Part shown: in pieces, positions 16,201 through 23,993 of the stretch
How the letters are laid out: the number at the start of each line of letters is the position of its first letter
Numbering within the stretch: position 1 is the first letter of the stretch
NCBI GenBank assembly: GCA_964419055.1
Contig: CAYQNU010000019.1
Coordinates: forward strand, 1-64,000
DNA from: CAYQNU01 sp964419055
Lineage (GTDB): Bacteria; Bacteroidota; Bacteroidia; Flavobacteriales_D; Parvicellaceae
Length of the DNA stretch: 64,000 nucleotides
Reading direction: 5' to 3'
Notes under the pieces: model-generated
The model's input: only the letters and a program-made list of their open reading frames with translations
The model's database searches: none
Told to the model about the DNA's origin: nothing
Translations under genes and position numbers: made by a program

Positions 16201-16814
16201 GTACAATTATAAAAAATAAAAAAATGTTATTGAACGACAGAAAATCATTACTCTATTTTATAACCCGAACAGGAATGTATATCCAGCAACAAGATTATCA
16301 AAATATTGTAAGTTTTATTCACGGATTTGAAACTGGAAGTGGTAGAAATGATTTTACTGAAGATATTAAGAACTACATTGCAAAAGAATTTCACATAAAA
16401 ACTAATGCAACTGGATGGAATGGACAAATTGAGCGGCTATCTGAAAAACTTAATTATGGCTTGACAATTACATTCAAAAAAGTATCATTAGAAATTTTAA
16501 TGGTAAATGAGCTTGGAGATATTGAAGTTGAGTTTGGGGAAATACTAAAATCAAGATTTCAAAGTTTAATCGACAGAATAGAGAAAATTGACAACCCTTC
16601 AATAAAAAAAATTTGGTTAGAAGAATGGTTATCTTATTGCTCTTTAAAAAGTAGTTGGTTTAGACAAATTTGGACTTTTGATGAACTTGAAATTATAAGA
16701 GCAATTGATGATGAAGTACAAAATGACAATTTTTTCAGGGACAAAGAAAGTTTTTTACCATTAAAAAAACTAATAAATTTACAAGGACAATTTCGAACAC
16801 TAACGAAAAAATAA
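16197..16814 (+). CDS. Hypothetical protein in the glycan operon
   Basis: A 205-residue cytoplasmic protein that I do not recognise. Its ATG overlaps the CutC stop (ATGA), although the more likely start by sequence is the ATG at 16224 (MLLNDRKSLLYFITRTGMYI). Features are aromatic and charged helical segments (YQNIVSFIHGFETGSGRNDF, SEKLNYGLTITFKKVSLEIL, GEILKSRFQSLIDRIEKI). Base composition and codon use look more AT-rich than the flanking enzymes, so it may be a later insertion between the CutC and GH92 genes. No signal peptide or membrane segment. Confidence 0.6.
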   Translation: MSTIIKNKKMLLNDRKSLLYFITRTGMYIQQQDYQNIVSFIHGFETGSGRNDFTEDIKNYIAKEFHIKTNATGWNGQIERLSEKLNYGLTITFKKVSLEILMVNELGDIEVEFGEILKSRFQSLIDRIEKIDNPSIKKIWLEEWLSYCSLKSSWFRQIWTFDELEIIRAIDDEVQNDNFFRDKESFLPLKKLINLQGQFRTLTKK

Positions 16815-16967
16815 CAGCACTAAATAATGTATTTATGAAATAAGGGGAAATTTATACAATTAGAACTAAAGCCCGTTTAATAGATTTTATTTTTAACTAA
16901 AATTTGTATTAGTATGTCTCATACTTCTTAAATACTTTCCTACCATTAGAAAAAAACATTTTATTTT

Positions 16968-19763
16968 ATGACCAAATTCGCATTATTTATAATTACATCA
17001 TTATCGTTTATTGGAGTTACGAGTCAAACCCAACTTTCTAACTATGTCAATCCATTTATTGGAACGGGTGGACACGGCCATACCTTTCCGGGAGCAATTG
17101 TACCTTTTGGAATGGTTCAACTTTCACCCGATACACGAGTTGATGGCAGCTGGGACGGGTGCAGTGGTTATCATTATATGGATAGCATCATTTATGGATT
17201 TTCGCATACACACCTCAACGGCACTGGGGTAAGCGATTATGGGGACATGATGATGATGCCCGTTATGAATTCAACAAGTTTTGATCAAAAAGATTACGCT
17301 ACACCTTTTAGTCATACTAACGAAAAAGCCAATGCGGGTTTTTATGAAGTAACATTGAATAACGGAATTAAGGTAGCATTGACCACTTCTACAAGAGTGG
17401 GGTTTCATAAATACACTTTTCCAACCAATAAAATTTGTGGAGTTATTTTAGATTTAACGCATCGTGACCAACTCATTGATGGTTCAATTACCATCATCAA
17501 TTCTACCACAATAGCCGTTAAAAGAATCAGTAAAGCTTGGGCAACCAATCAACATGCATATGCCTATATGGTATTTTCCAAACCTTTTGTTGCCACTTTT
17601 AATAAGGAAAAAAACAAAGCACATTTCGCTTTTAAACTAAAGAAAAAAGAAGATCTATTGTGCAAAGTAGGGTTTTCATTTGTAAGCGTTGAGGGTGCCG
17701 AAAAAAATTTAAAAGCCGAAATACCTCATTGGGATTTTAACCAAGTAAAATCAGCTGCCACTCAATTATGGGACAAGGAACTGAGTAAAATCATAGTGAG
17801 TGATTCTTCGACTGACAATTTAACGATATTTTATACAGCTTTGTACCATGTAATGACACAACCTAATGTGGCAATGGACGTAGATGGAAAATACCGAGGT
17901 ATGGACAACCAGATACACAAGGCAGAAGGATATACCTACTATACCATTTTTTCGCTTTGGGATACGTTTAGAGCGGCACATCCCTTAATGACCATCATCG
18001 ATCAAAAAAGAACCTTGGATTTTATCAAAACATTTTTAGCGCACTATCAACAAGGAGGAAGATTGCCTGTGTGGGAACTAGCCAGCAATGAAACCGATTG
18101 TATGATTGGTTATCACTCTGTTTCGGTCATTACTGATGCCTACAAAAAAGGGATTACCGATTTTGATGTAAAATTGGCTTATGAAGCCATGAAAAAAAGT
18201 GCTACTTGGAATCATTTGGGTTTACCCGCTTATCAAAAACATGGTTTTTTATCTATTGATGATGAACATGAAAGTGTTTCCAAAACCTTAGAATATGCCT
18301 ATGACGATTGGTGTATTGCACAAATGGCTTTAGCTTTAAACAATTCAGAAGATTATCCAATTTACACCAGTCGTTCAGAATCATGGAAAAACCTTTTTGA
18401 CCCAGAATTTTCGCTGATGCGGCCTCGGAAAAATGGCAATTGGATCACTCCTTTCGATCCTAAAGAGGTGAATAATCATTTTACCGAAGGCAATTCTTGG
18501 CAATATTCTTTTTTTGTACCACAAGACATTCCTGGTTTGATTCGAATGGTAGGTGGTAAAGCCAAAATGGAACAGCTACTTGACCAACTTTTCACTGAAG
18601 AAAGTCAAACTACGGGTCGTACTCAAGTAGATATTACGGGTCTAATTGGTCAATATGCGCACGGTAATGAGCCCAGTCATCATATTGCGTTTTTATATAA
18701 TTATATTGGTAAATCGGAAAAAACTGTTCAACTTGTGCATCAAATACTGCATGAATTTTATACCTCAAAACCAGATGGTTTAATAGGAAATGAAGATTGC
18801 GGTCAAATGAGTGCATGGTATGTGATGGCTTCTTTAGGGCTTTATGCTGTGACGCCCGGATTACCTGAATATACCGTTACTAAACCCTTTTATTCACAAT
18901 ATGAGATTAATTTAGAAAATGGAAACAAAATATCGGAGAAAACAGTAGCATCGGTATATGCCTCTAATCCTGAAAAAAAGATCTCTCACTTTAAATTAAT
19001 GGGCGAAACCAATAAAACCCATTCACATTTGCCCTACATTTTACCCAATTTTATTAGAGGTCCAATCATCAAAACCGTTTCCAATTCATTTCAAGATAGT
19101 TTGTTGGTTGAATTGGTTTCTCTTGATTTTCGTTTAACCAAATATAGATCCATAGCTGCTGACGGAACAACATCTGATTGGAAGGAAACCAAAAACTTTT
19201 ACATTAAAGACAATGTTACCATTGAAGCCGTTGCTTTTGATACAAAAGGAGAAAGCAAACCCGTAAGGGCGCATTTTTTCAAAGTACCTCATCCCGATTG
19301 GAATGTGCATATGATATCAAAACCCAATCCCCAATATTTTGCAGGAGGAGCAGCAGGATTGATTGATGGCATTAAAGGTAATGAAAATTGGCGCAAAGGA
19401 GATTGGCACGGCTACCAAGGACAAGATTTTGAAACACTCATCGTGTTCCCTGAATTGCGAACCATTCATTCTATTTCGGTATCCTTTTTACAAGATTCAC
19501 GTTCTTGGATATTGATGCCAACACGAGTAGAATTTTTCACTTCTGAAAATGGATTAGAATACCAACAAATTGGGTTTATTGACAATACATTAAGCACAGA
19601 AGAGCAAGAGGTGAAAATTCAAGAATTGAGTAAAACAATGGACTATAAAGTAGATGCTAAATTTGTTAAAATAAAAGCCTATAATTATGGTAAATTGCCC
19701 ACTTGGCATCAAGGTGCTGGATTTGATGCGTTTATATTTGTGGATGAAATAACGATTATATAA
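16968..19763 (+). CDS. Secreted GH92 alpha-mannosidase with C-terminal discoidin-like domain
   Basis: A 931-residue exported glycoside hydrolase of family 92 (Ca-dependent exo-alpha-mannosidases). After the signal peptide (MTKFALFIITSLSFIGVTSQ) come the hallmarks NYVNPFIGTGGHGHTFPGA, VPFGMVQLSPDTR, GYHYMDSIIYGFSHTHLNGTG, TIFSLWDTFRAAHPL and GNEDCGQMSAWYVMASLGLY. After about residue 720 a chitobiase-C/Fn3-associated segment (DGTTSDWKETKNFYI) and an F5/8-type discoidin-like module (SVSFLQDSRSWILMPTRVEF) are visible, probably sugar-binding. It would remove terminal alpha-mannose from N-glycans. The 153-base gap upstream may hold its own promoter. Confidence 0.95.
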   Translation: MTKFALFIITSLSFIGVTSQTQLSNYVNPFIGTGGHGHTFPGAIVPFGMVQLSPDTRVDGSWDGCSGYHYMDSIIYGFSHTHLNGTGVSDYGDMMMMPVMNSTSFDQKDYATPFSHTNEKANAGFYEVTLNNGIKVALTTSTRVGFHKYTFPTNKICGVILDLTHRDQLIDGSITIINSTTIAVKRISKAWATNQHAYAYMVFSKPFVATFNKEKNKAHFAFKLKKKEDLLCKVGFSFVSVEGAEKNLKAEIPHWDFNQVKSAATQLWDKELSKIIVSDSSTDNLTIFYTALYHVMTQPNVAMDVDGKYRGMDNQIHKAEGYTYYTIFSLWDTFRAAHPLMTIIDQKRTLDFIKTFLAHYQQGGRLPVWELASNETDCMIGYHSVSVITDAYKKGITDFDVKLAYEAMKKSATWNHLGLPAYQKHGFLSIDDEHESVSKTLEYAYDDWCIAQMALALNNSEDYPIYTSRSESWKNLFDPEFSLMRPRKNGNWITPFDPKEVNNHFTEGNSWQYSFFVPQDIPGLIRMVGGKAKMEQLLDQLFTEESQTTGRTQVDITGLIGQYAHGNEPSHHIAFLYNYIGKSEKTVQLVHQILHEFYTSKPDGLIGNEDCGQMSAWYVMASLGLYAVTPGLPEYTVTKPFYSQYEINLENGNKISEKTVASVYASNPEKKISHFKLMGETNKTHSHLPYILPNFIRGPIIKTVSNSFQDSLLVELVSLDFRLTKYRSIAADGTTSDWKETKNFYIKDNVTIEAVAFDTKGESKPVRAHFFKVPHPDWNVHMISKPNPQYFAGGAAGLIDGIKGNENWRKGDWHGYQGQDFETLIVFPELRTIHSISVSFLQDSRSWILMPTRVEFFTSENGLEYQQIGFIDNTLSTEEQEVKIQELSKTMDYKVDAKFVKIKAYNYGKLPTWHQGAGFDAFIFVDEITII

Positions 19764-19767
19764 AAAG

Positions 19768-20310
19768 ATGATGAATTTAAATGTCCGTGAAATTGAATTT
19801 AAAGACATTCAACTTATTGCCGATTATTGGCTTTTGTCAACACCCGAACACCTTAAAGGAATGGGAATAGATTTAACTAAAATGCCCGATCGAAATTGGT
19901 TTACATCGATGTTGACCGAACAAATTAATACACCTTACAAGGACAAAAAAGCGTTGGCCGTTATTTGGGAAATTGATGGCGAACCAATTGGACATTCTAA
20001 TGTAAACGATATCGTATTTGGACAACAAGCTTTTATGCATCTTCATATGTGGAAGTCATCTATCCGAAAACAAGGCTTGGGAACACAATTGGTGCGAAAA
20101 TCATTGAAAATTTATTTTGAAAAATTGCAATTAAATGAAGTTTTTTGTGAACCATATGCCCATAATCCAGCCCCAAATAATGCGCTTCCCAAGATAGGAT
20201 TTAGTTTTGTGAAGCAATACCGCACTAATCCAAGTTACTTGACTTTTGAGCAAGAAGTTAATCAATGGAAAATATCTCGAGAAACGGTTGACTTATTTGA
20301 TTGTTGTTAA
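19768..20310 (+). CDS. GNAT family N-acetyltransferase
   Basis: A 180-residue GNAT protein: VREIEFKDIQLIADYWL (first strand/helix), LAVIWEIDGEPIGHSNVNDI, MHLHMWKSSIRKQGLGTQLV (acetyl-CoA loop of the form RxxGxG, here KQGLGT) and PNNALPKIGFSFVKQYRT near the end. The substrate is unknown. It starts only 4 bases after the GH92 stop, so it is translationally linked to the glycan cluster. An amino sugar or a small amine is possible, but family membership alone does not decide. Confidence 0.85.
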   Translation: MMNLNVREIEFKDIQLIADYWLLSTPEHLKGMGIDLTKMPDRNWFTSMLTEQINTPYKDKKALAVIWEIDGEPIGHSNVNDIVFGQQAFMHLHMWKSSIRKQGLGTQLVRKSLKIYFEKLQLNEVFCEPYAHNPAPNNALPKIGFSFVKQYRTNPSYLTFEQEVNQWKISRETVDLFDCC

Positions 20311-20375
20311 GTTAAAATCAAACTTTAATTCTCTGCTAAGCAGAAATAACCCATCTTTGCAAAAAATATTCTTTT

Positions 20376-21077
20376 ATGAAAGGTAAATTATTCCTTATTC
20401 CTACTACTTTGGGTGAATCCGATTTAAACACGGTGATTCCATTAGGTGTCCAGGCCATTATCGAAAACTGTAAGCATTTTATTGTTGAGGATTTAAAAAG
20501 TGCTCGTAGATACCTGAAAAGAGTAAACAGAGAAATCATCATTGAAGATTTGACCTTTTTTATATTGAATAAGCACACGGAAGCATCCTTATTAAGCACC
20601 TATATTGAACCGTTAAAAGAAGGGCATAATATAGGTATTATTAGTGAAGCAGGATGTCCTGCCGTAGCCGACCCTGGTAGTGATATTGTAGCTTTAGCAC
20701 ATGAAAAAAACTACGAAATCATTCCTTTAGTAGGTCCATCATCTATTTTGATGGGACTTATGGCAAGTGGTTTTAACGGCCAACAGTTTACCTTTCACGG
20801 TTATTTACCAAAGGATAATCATGATAGAAAAAGGAAGGTACTGGAAATGGAAAAACAAGCATTATTAGGACATACACAAATATTTATGGAAACTCCATTT
20901 AGGAATCAATCACTGTTAAACGATTTGTTGCATTGGTGTGATGTGGGTACTAAAGTTTGTATCGCTACCGATATCACTCTTCCTTCAGAAACAATAAAAA
21001 CCAGAGCTGTAAAACAATGGCAAATCAATACGCCCAACATTAGCAAACGCTATTGTATGTTTTTGATGGGTAAATAA
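20376..21077 (+). CDS. SAM-dependent tetrapyrrole-methylase-fold protein, RsmI-like
   Basis: A 233-residue protein of the tetrapyrrole methylase superfamily in the RsmI branch. It has the N-terminal LFLIPTTLGESDLNTVIPLG, the motif IISEAGCPAVADPGSDIVALA and IIPLVGPSSILMGLMASG. RsmI 2'-O-methylates C1402 of 16S rRNA, but this shorter Bacteroidota form lacks the usual C-terminal extension, so the exact target is uncertain. Cytoplasmic, single gene. Confidence 0.85.
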   Translation: MKGKLFLIPTTLGESDLNTVIPLGVQAIIENCKHFIVEDLKSARRYLKRVNREIIIEDLTFFILNKHTEASLLSTYIEPLKEGHNIGIISEAGCPAVADPGSDIVALAHEKNYEIIPLVGPSSILMGLMASGFNGQQFTFHGYLPKDNHDRKRKVLEMEKQALLGHTQIFMETPFRNQSLLNDLLHWCDVGTKVCIATDITLPSETIKTRAVKQWQINTPNISKRYCMFLMGK

Positions 21078-21112
21078 AAGTTATTCCGTTTCATTTTGTA
21101 AAATTTACCGAA

Positions 21113-21120
21113 TAACTTTG
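21113..21120 (+). promoter_or_regulatory. Candidate -7 box of the tocopherol-cyclase-like gene
   Basis: TAACTTTG matches TAnnTTTG exactly. The arms GTTATTC (21080-21086) and GAATAAC (21110-21116) form an inverted repeat that overlaps the box, which could be an operator or the stem of a terminator for the preceding methylase gene. Confidence 0.4.
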
Positions 21121-21140
21121 TTTATCAAAACTCACTCAAC

Positions 21141-22220
21141 TTGAAAAACTACTTATTCATTATTGTTTGCACAGTTACATTTTTGCCTATAAGCATCTTT
21201 TCTAAAAAAGAAAACTTTATTACACTTGAAGAAAGAGTTCCTCTTGGATATAATTTTTTCAAAAAATGGAATCCAGAAAAACTTCAAGGAAATAGAAAAA
21301 AGAACAACTATTTTGAAGGTTGGTACTTTAAGATGGTTTCAAAAGATGGCCGTTTAAGATACGCATTTATACCGGGAGTTTCTATTGGAAAGGATTCTCA
21401 TGCCTTTATTCAAGTGATTAATGGTTCGACAGGAAACACTCATTATCACCGTTTTCAATTGTCCGAATTCAATTTTTCTACCGAACGATTTGCCGTAAAA
21501 ATAGGTCCCAACTTTTTTTGTGTAGATAGCTTATCCGTTAATATTGGTAAAGACGAAGATTTCATTAAAGCTCAGCTTTATCATAGCGGTATTAAAAACT
21601 ATCCGGTTCGTTTTTTATCACCCGGAATTATGGGGTGGTATCGATTTGTTCCTAGAATGGAGTGTTTTCATGGAGTGGCTAGTTTAGATCACCAAATTAA
21701 CGGTACTTTTATAAACAATACGGATACTATTTTAGTAGAACAAGGTATTGGATATATTGAAAAAGATTGGGGAAAAAGTATGCCTTCTGCTTGGGTATGG
21801 ACCCAAAGTAATAGTTTTTTGAATCATACCAACACTTCTTTTATGCTGTCGGTGGCGAACATTCCTTGGCTGGGCAAATCATTTACTGGCTTTTTAGGTT
21901 TTTTCTTACATCAAAATAAATTGTATCGATTTGCTACCTATACAAAGGCTAAAATAACCCAATTTGAGCATCAAAATGACGACATTGTAATCAGCATTCA
22001 AGAGCGGTCATTTTCAATTGAATTTACGGGTAAAAAAGGTAAAAAAGGCGAATTATTAGCACCGACACTTGGAGATATGGAGCGTAAAATAAATGAAAGT
22101 ATTGATGCCCAAATTCAAGTGAAAGTTTTGGATAAAAACGGGTTGATTATCTTTCTAGATTCAGCCAATATAGCGGGTTTAGAACTGGTTGGCGATCTTA
22201 ATTCTTTGAAAAACAAATAA
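21141..22220 (+). CDS. Tocopherol cyclase-like family protein
   Basis: A 359-residue protein of the tocopherol-cyclase-like family: NYFEGWYFKMVSKDGRLRYA, FIPGVSIGKDSHAFIQVING, GIMGWYRFVPRMECFHGVAS, GIGYIEKDWGKSMPSAWVW and SVANIPWLGKSFTGFLGFF. In plants the family closes the chromanol ring of tocopherol. Bacterial homologues are uncharacterised and probably act on lipid-like substrates. The only sensible start is TTG at 21141, which yields a hydrophobic N-terminus (MKNYLFIIVCTVTFLPISIF) that could be a signal peptide or anchor. Confidence 0.85.
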   Translation: MKNYLFIIVCTVTFLPISIFSKKENFITLEERVPLGYNFFKKWNPEKLQGNRKKNNYFEGWYFKMVSKDGRLRYAFIPGVSIGKDSHAFIQVINGSTGNTHYHRFQLSEFNFSTERFAVKIGPNFFCVDSLSVNIGKDEDFIKAQLYHSGIKNYPVRFLSPGIMGWYRFVPRMECFHGVASLDHQINGTFINNTDTILVEQGIGYIEKDWGKSMPSAWVWTQSNSFLNHTNTSFMLSVANIPWLGKSFTGFLGFFLHQNKLYRFATYTKAKITQFEHQNDDIVISIQERSFSIEFTGKKGKKGELLAPTLGDMERKINESIDAQIQVKVLDKNGLIIFLDSANIAGLELVGDLNSLKNK

Positions 22221-22386
22221 TATACTTCATCTAATCAATTTCCATTTTGGGTTTAAGCTTACTAAAGGTTTTTGACAAATTCTTAAGTTGAATCAATTAG
22301 CTCTTTGAATCACATTAAATTTACTTAATTTTAGGATTTATGTTTAAAAAAGAAATTGTACTATTGTAAAAAACAACAGACTAAAA

Positions 22387-23517
22387 ATGCTGAGTTACTG
22401 GGAAAAAACCGAATTGTTATCAAATCCAAATTATGCTATTATAGGTTCAGGAATAGTGGGAATTTCCACGGCCTTAGAATTAAGAAAACGCGATTCGAAA
22501 GCCACAATTACTATTTTTGAAAGGGGTGCACTTCCTTGGGGAGCAAGCACCAAAAATGCTGGATTTGCTTGTTTTGGAAGTCCATCTGAACTCCTTTCAG
22601 ATTTAAAAACAAATTCGCCAAGTGAAGTGGCGAGTATTGTGGAAATGCGTTTTTTGGGATTACAAAAACTATTAAATCGGTGCGGTGCTGATTCTATAGA
22701 TTTTTATAACTGGGGCAGCAATGAATTGTTTTTTGCCGAACATAATGCTACCTATACACAATGTTTAGAGAAATTAGACGAATTGAATGCCTTGCTTTAC
22801 CCTATTGTTGGCATGAATGTATTTGAATTAAATGATAAATCAATTTCAGAATTTGGATTTAACACGGTCTCTCATCTTATAAAAAACAAAGCAGAAGGAC
22901 AAATCAATACGGGCAAAATGATGCGTAAACTCATAGATTTAGCTCATGAAAACAACATCAAAATAGTAAATGGAATAGAATTATTAGATTTTGAAGAAAC
23001 GGGTAGCTCTGTTCAATTGTACTTTTCAGATAAAATCGAATTATCGTGTTCAAACTTAATCATTACCAATAATGGTTTTGCCAAAAAATTAGTATCGCAT
23101 TTGGATGTGAAACCGGCAAGAGCTCAAGTATTAATTACTAAACCCATACAAGATTTAAAGGTTAAAGGAACCTTTCATTTTGATGAAGGATATTATTATT
23201 TTCGAAATATCGATAATCGAGTTTTGTTTGGTGGAGGTAGAAACATCGATTTTCGGGGTGAAACCACTTATGAGTTGGACACCACAACCGAAATTCAAAA
23301 TCAGCTAATTGAATACCTACAACAAAGAATATTGCCCAACAATATAGTTGAAATAGACCAACAATGGGCAGGAATTATGGGAATTGGAACAGACAAAAAA
23401 CCTTTTGTACAAAAGATTAGTAATAACGTTTATTGTGGAGTAAAAATGGGTGGAATGGGAGTCGCTATTGGCTCCATGATAGGCGAAAAATTAGCCCAAT
23501 TAATTATAGGAGAATGA
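22387..23517 (+). CDS. FAD-dependent oxidoreductase (DAO family)
   Basis: A 376-residue flavoprotein of the D-amino-acid oxidase/glycine oxidase fold. The Rossmann FAD-binding motif NYAIIGSGIVGISTALELRK lies at about residues 15-34, followed by the acidic strand end TIFERG, the ASTKNAGFACFGSP loop, a substrate-domain segment (GTFHFDEGYYYFRNIDNRVL) and the C-terminal FAD contact GVKMGGMGVAIGS. It probably oxidises a secondary or primary amine. The substrate is not deducible. The stop overlaps the next gene's start (ATGA). Confidence 0.9.
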   Translation: MLSYWEKTELLSNPNYAIIGSGIVGISTALELRKRDSKATITIFERGALPWGASTKNAGFACFGSPSELLSDLKTNSPSEVASIVEMRFLGLQKLLNRCGADSIDFYNWGSNELFFAEHNATYTQCLEKLDELNALLYPIVGMNVFELNDKSISEFGFNTVSHLIKNKAEGQINTGKMMRKLIDLAHENNIKIVNGIELLDFEETGSSVQLYFSDKIELSCSNLIITNNGFAKKLVSHLDVKPARAQVLITKPIQDLKVKGTFHFDEGYYYFRNIDNRVLFGGGRNIDFRGETTYELDTTTEIQNQLIEYLQQRILPNNIVEIDQQWAGIMGIGTDKKPFVQKISNNVYCGVKMGGMGVAIGSMIGEKLAQLIIGE

Positions 23518-23894
23518 GTATAGTGTATATTATTGGGGTAATTTCACTCATTTGGTTTTTATATCATTACTACACTTCAAAAGCAATAATTGGTAAAAGA
23601 GTTACTCTAAAACCTTTTCGTCAACAATCAGTTTTGCATCAAGTTGGTGCTATCATAGGTTCTATTGAATCGTTGCACCAGTTAGAAAATGATGATATGC
23701 TGTGGTTTATTCTAAGATTAAAGGAACCCTTAAAATTGGGGAAAGAAACCTATACTTATTTACTAATTAAGCCTAAAAGTGTTGATGATAAAATTAATAA
23801 CAAAAAAGCTGTTATCGTCCATGTAAAAGGGTTTTCAAAGTTAACCCCTTCCGATTCTGTTTTCATTGATTGGGGTTTAGTTATTATTCAATAA
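23514..23894 (+). CDS. Small single-pass membrane protein, unknown
   Basis: A 126-residue protein starting at ATG 23514, overlapping the oxidoreductase stop by four bases, so probably co-translated with it. The N-terminus MSIVYIIGVISLIWFLYHYY is a membrane anchor. The rest is a soluble beta-rich domain (VGAIIGSIESLHQLENDDML, YTYLLIKPKSVDDK) of unknown function. An upstream in-frame extension to 23433 lies wholly inside the previous gene and is not used. Confidence 0.7.
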   Translation: MSIVYIIGVISLIWFLYHYYTSKAIIGKRVTLKPFRQQSVLHQVGAIIGSIESLHQLENDDMLWFILRLKEPLKLGKETYTYLLIKPKSVDDKINNKKAVIVHVKGFSKLTPSDSVFIDWGLVIIQ

Positions 23895-23944
23895 AAAGTA
23901 TAGTTACTCATTGAATCAAATGGCTTTTAGATAAAACAAAATAA

Positions 23945-23975
23945 AAAAAGGTGACCCGAATTGAGTCACCTTTTT
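23945..23975. terminator. Bidirectional rho-independent terminator
   Basis: AAAAAGGTGAC (23945-23955) pairs perfectly with GTCACCTTTTT (23965-23975) around a 9-base loop, with A- and T-tracts on the two sides. It lies between convergent genes ending at 23894 and 23994, so it serves both. Confidence 0.9.
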
Positions 23976-23993
23976 CTTTTGAATTATTATTAT

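Noticed and set aside
20329..20345. A terminator at the small TCTGC/GCAGA hairpin
   Set aside because: The stem is only five bases with no T-run, so I do not list it.
23433..23513. An N-terminal extension of the small membrane protein
   Set aside because: It lies inside the oxidoreductase gene in another frame; the signal-anchor start at 23514 with ATGA overlap is far more likely.
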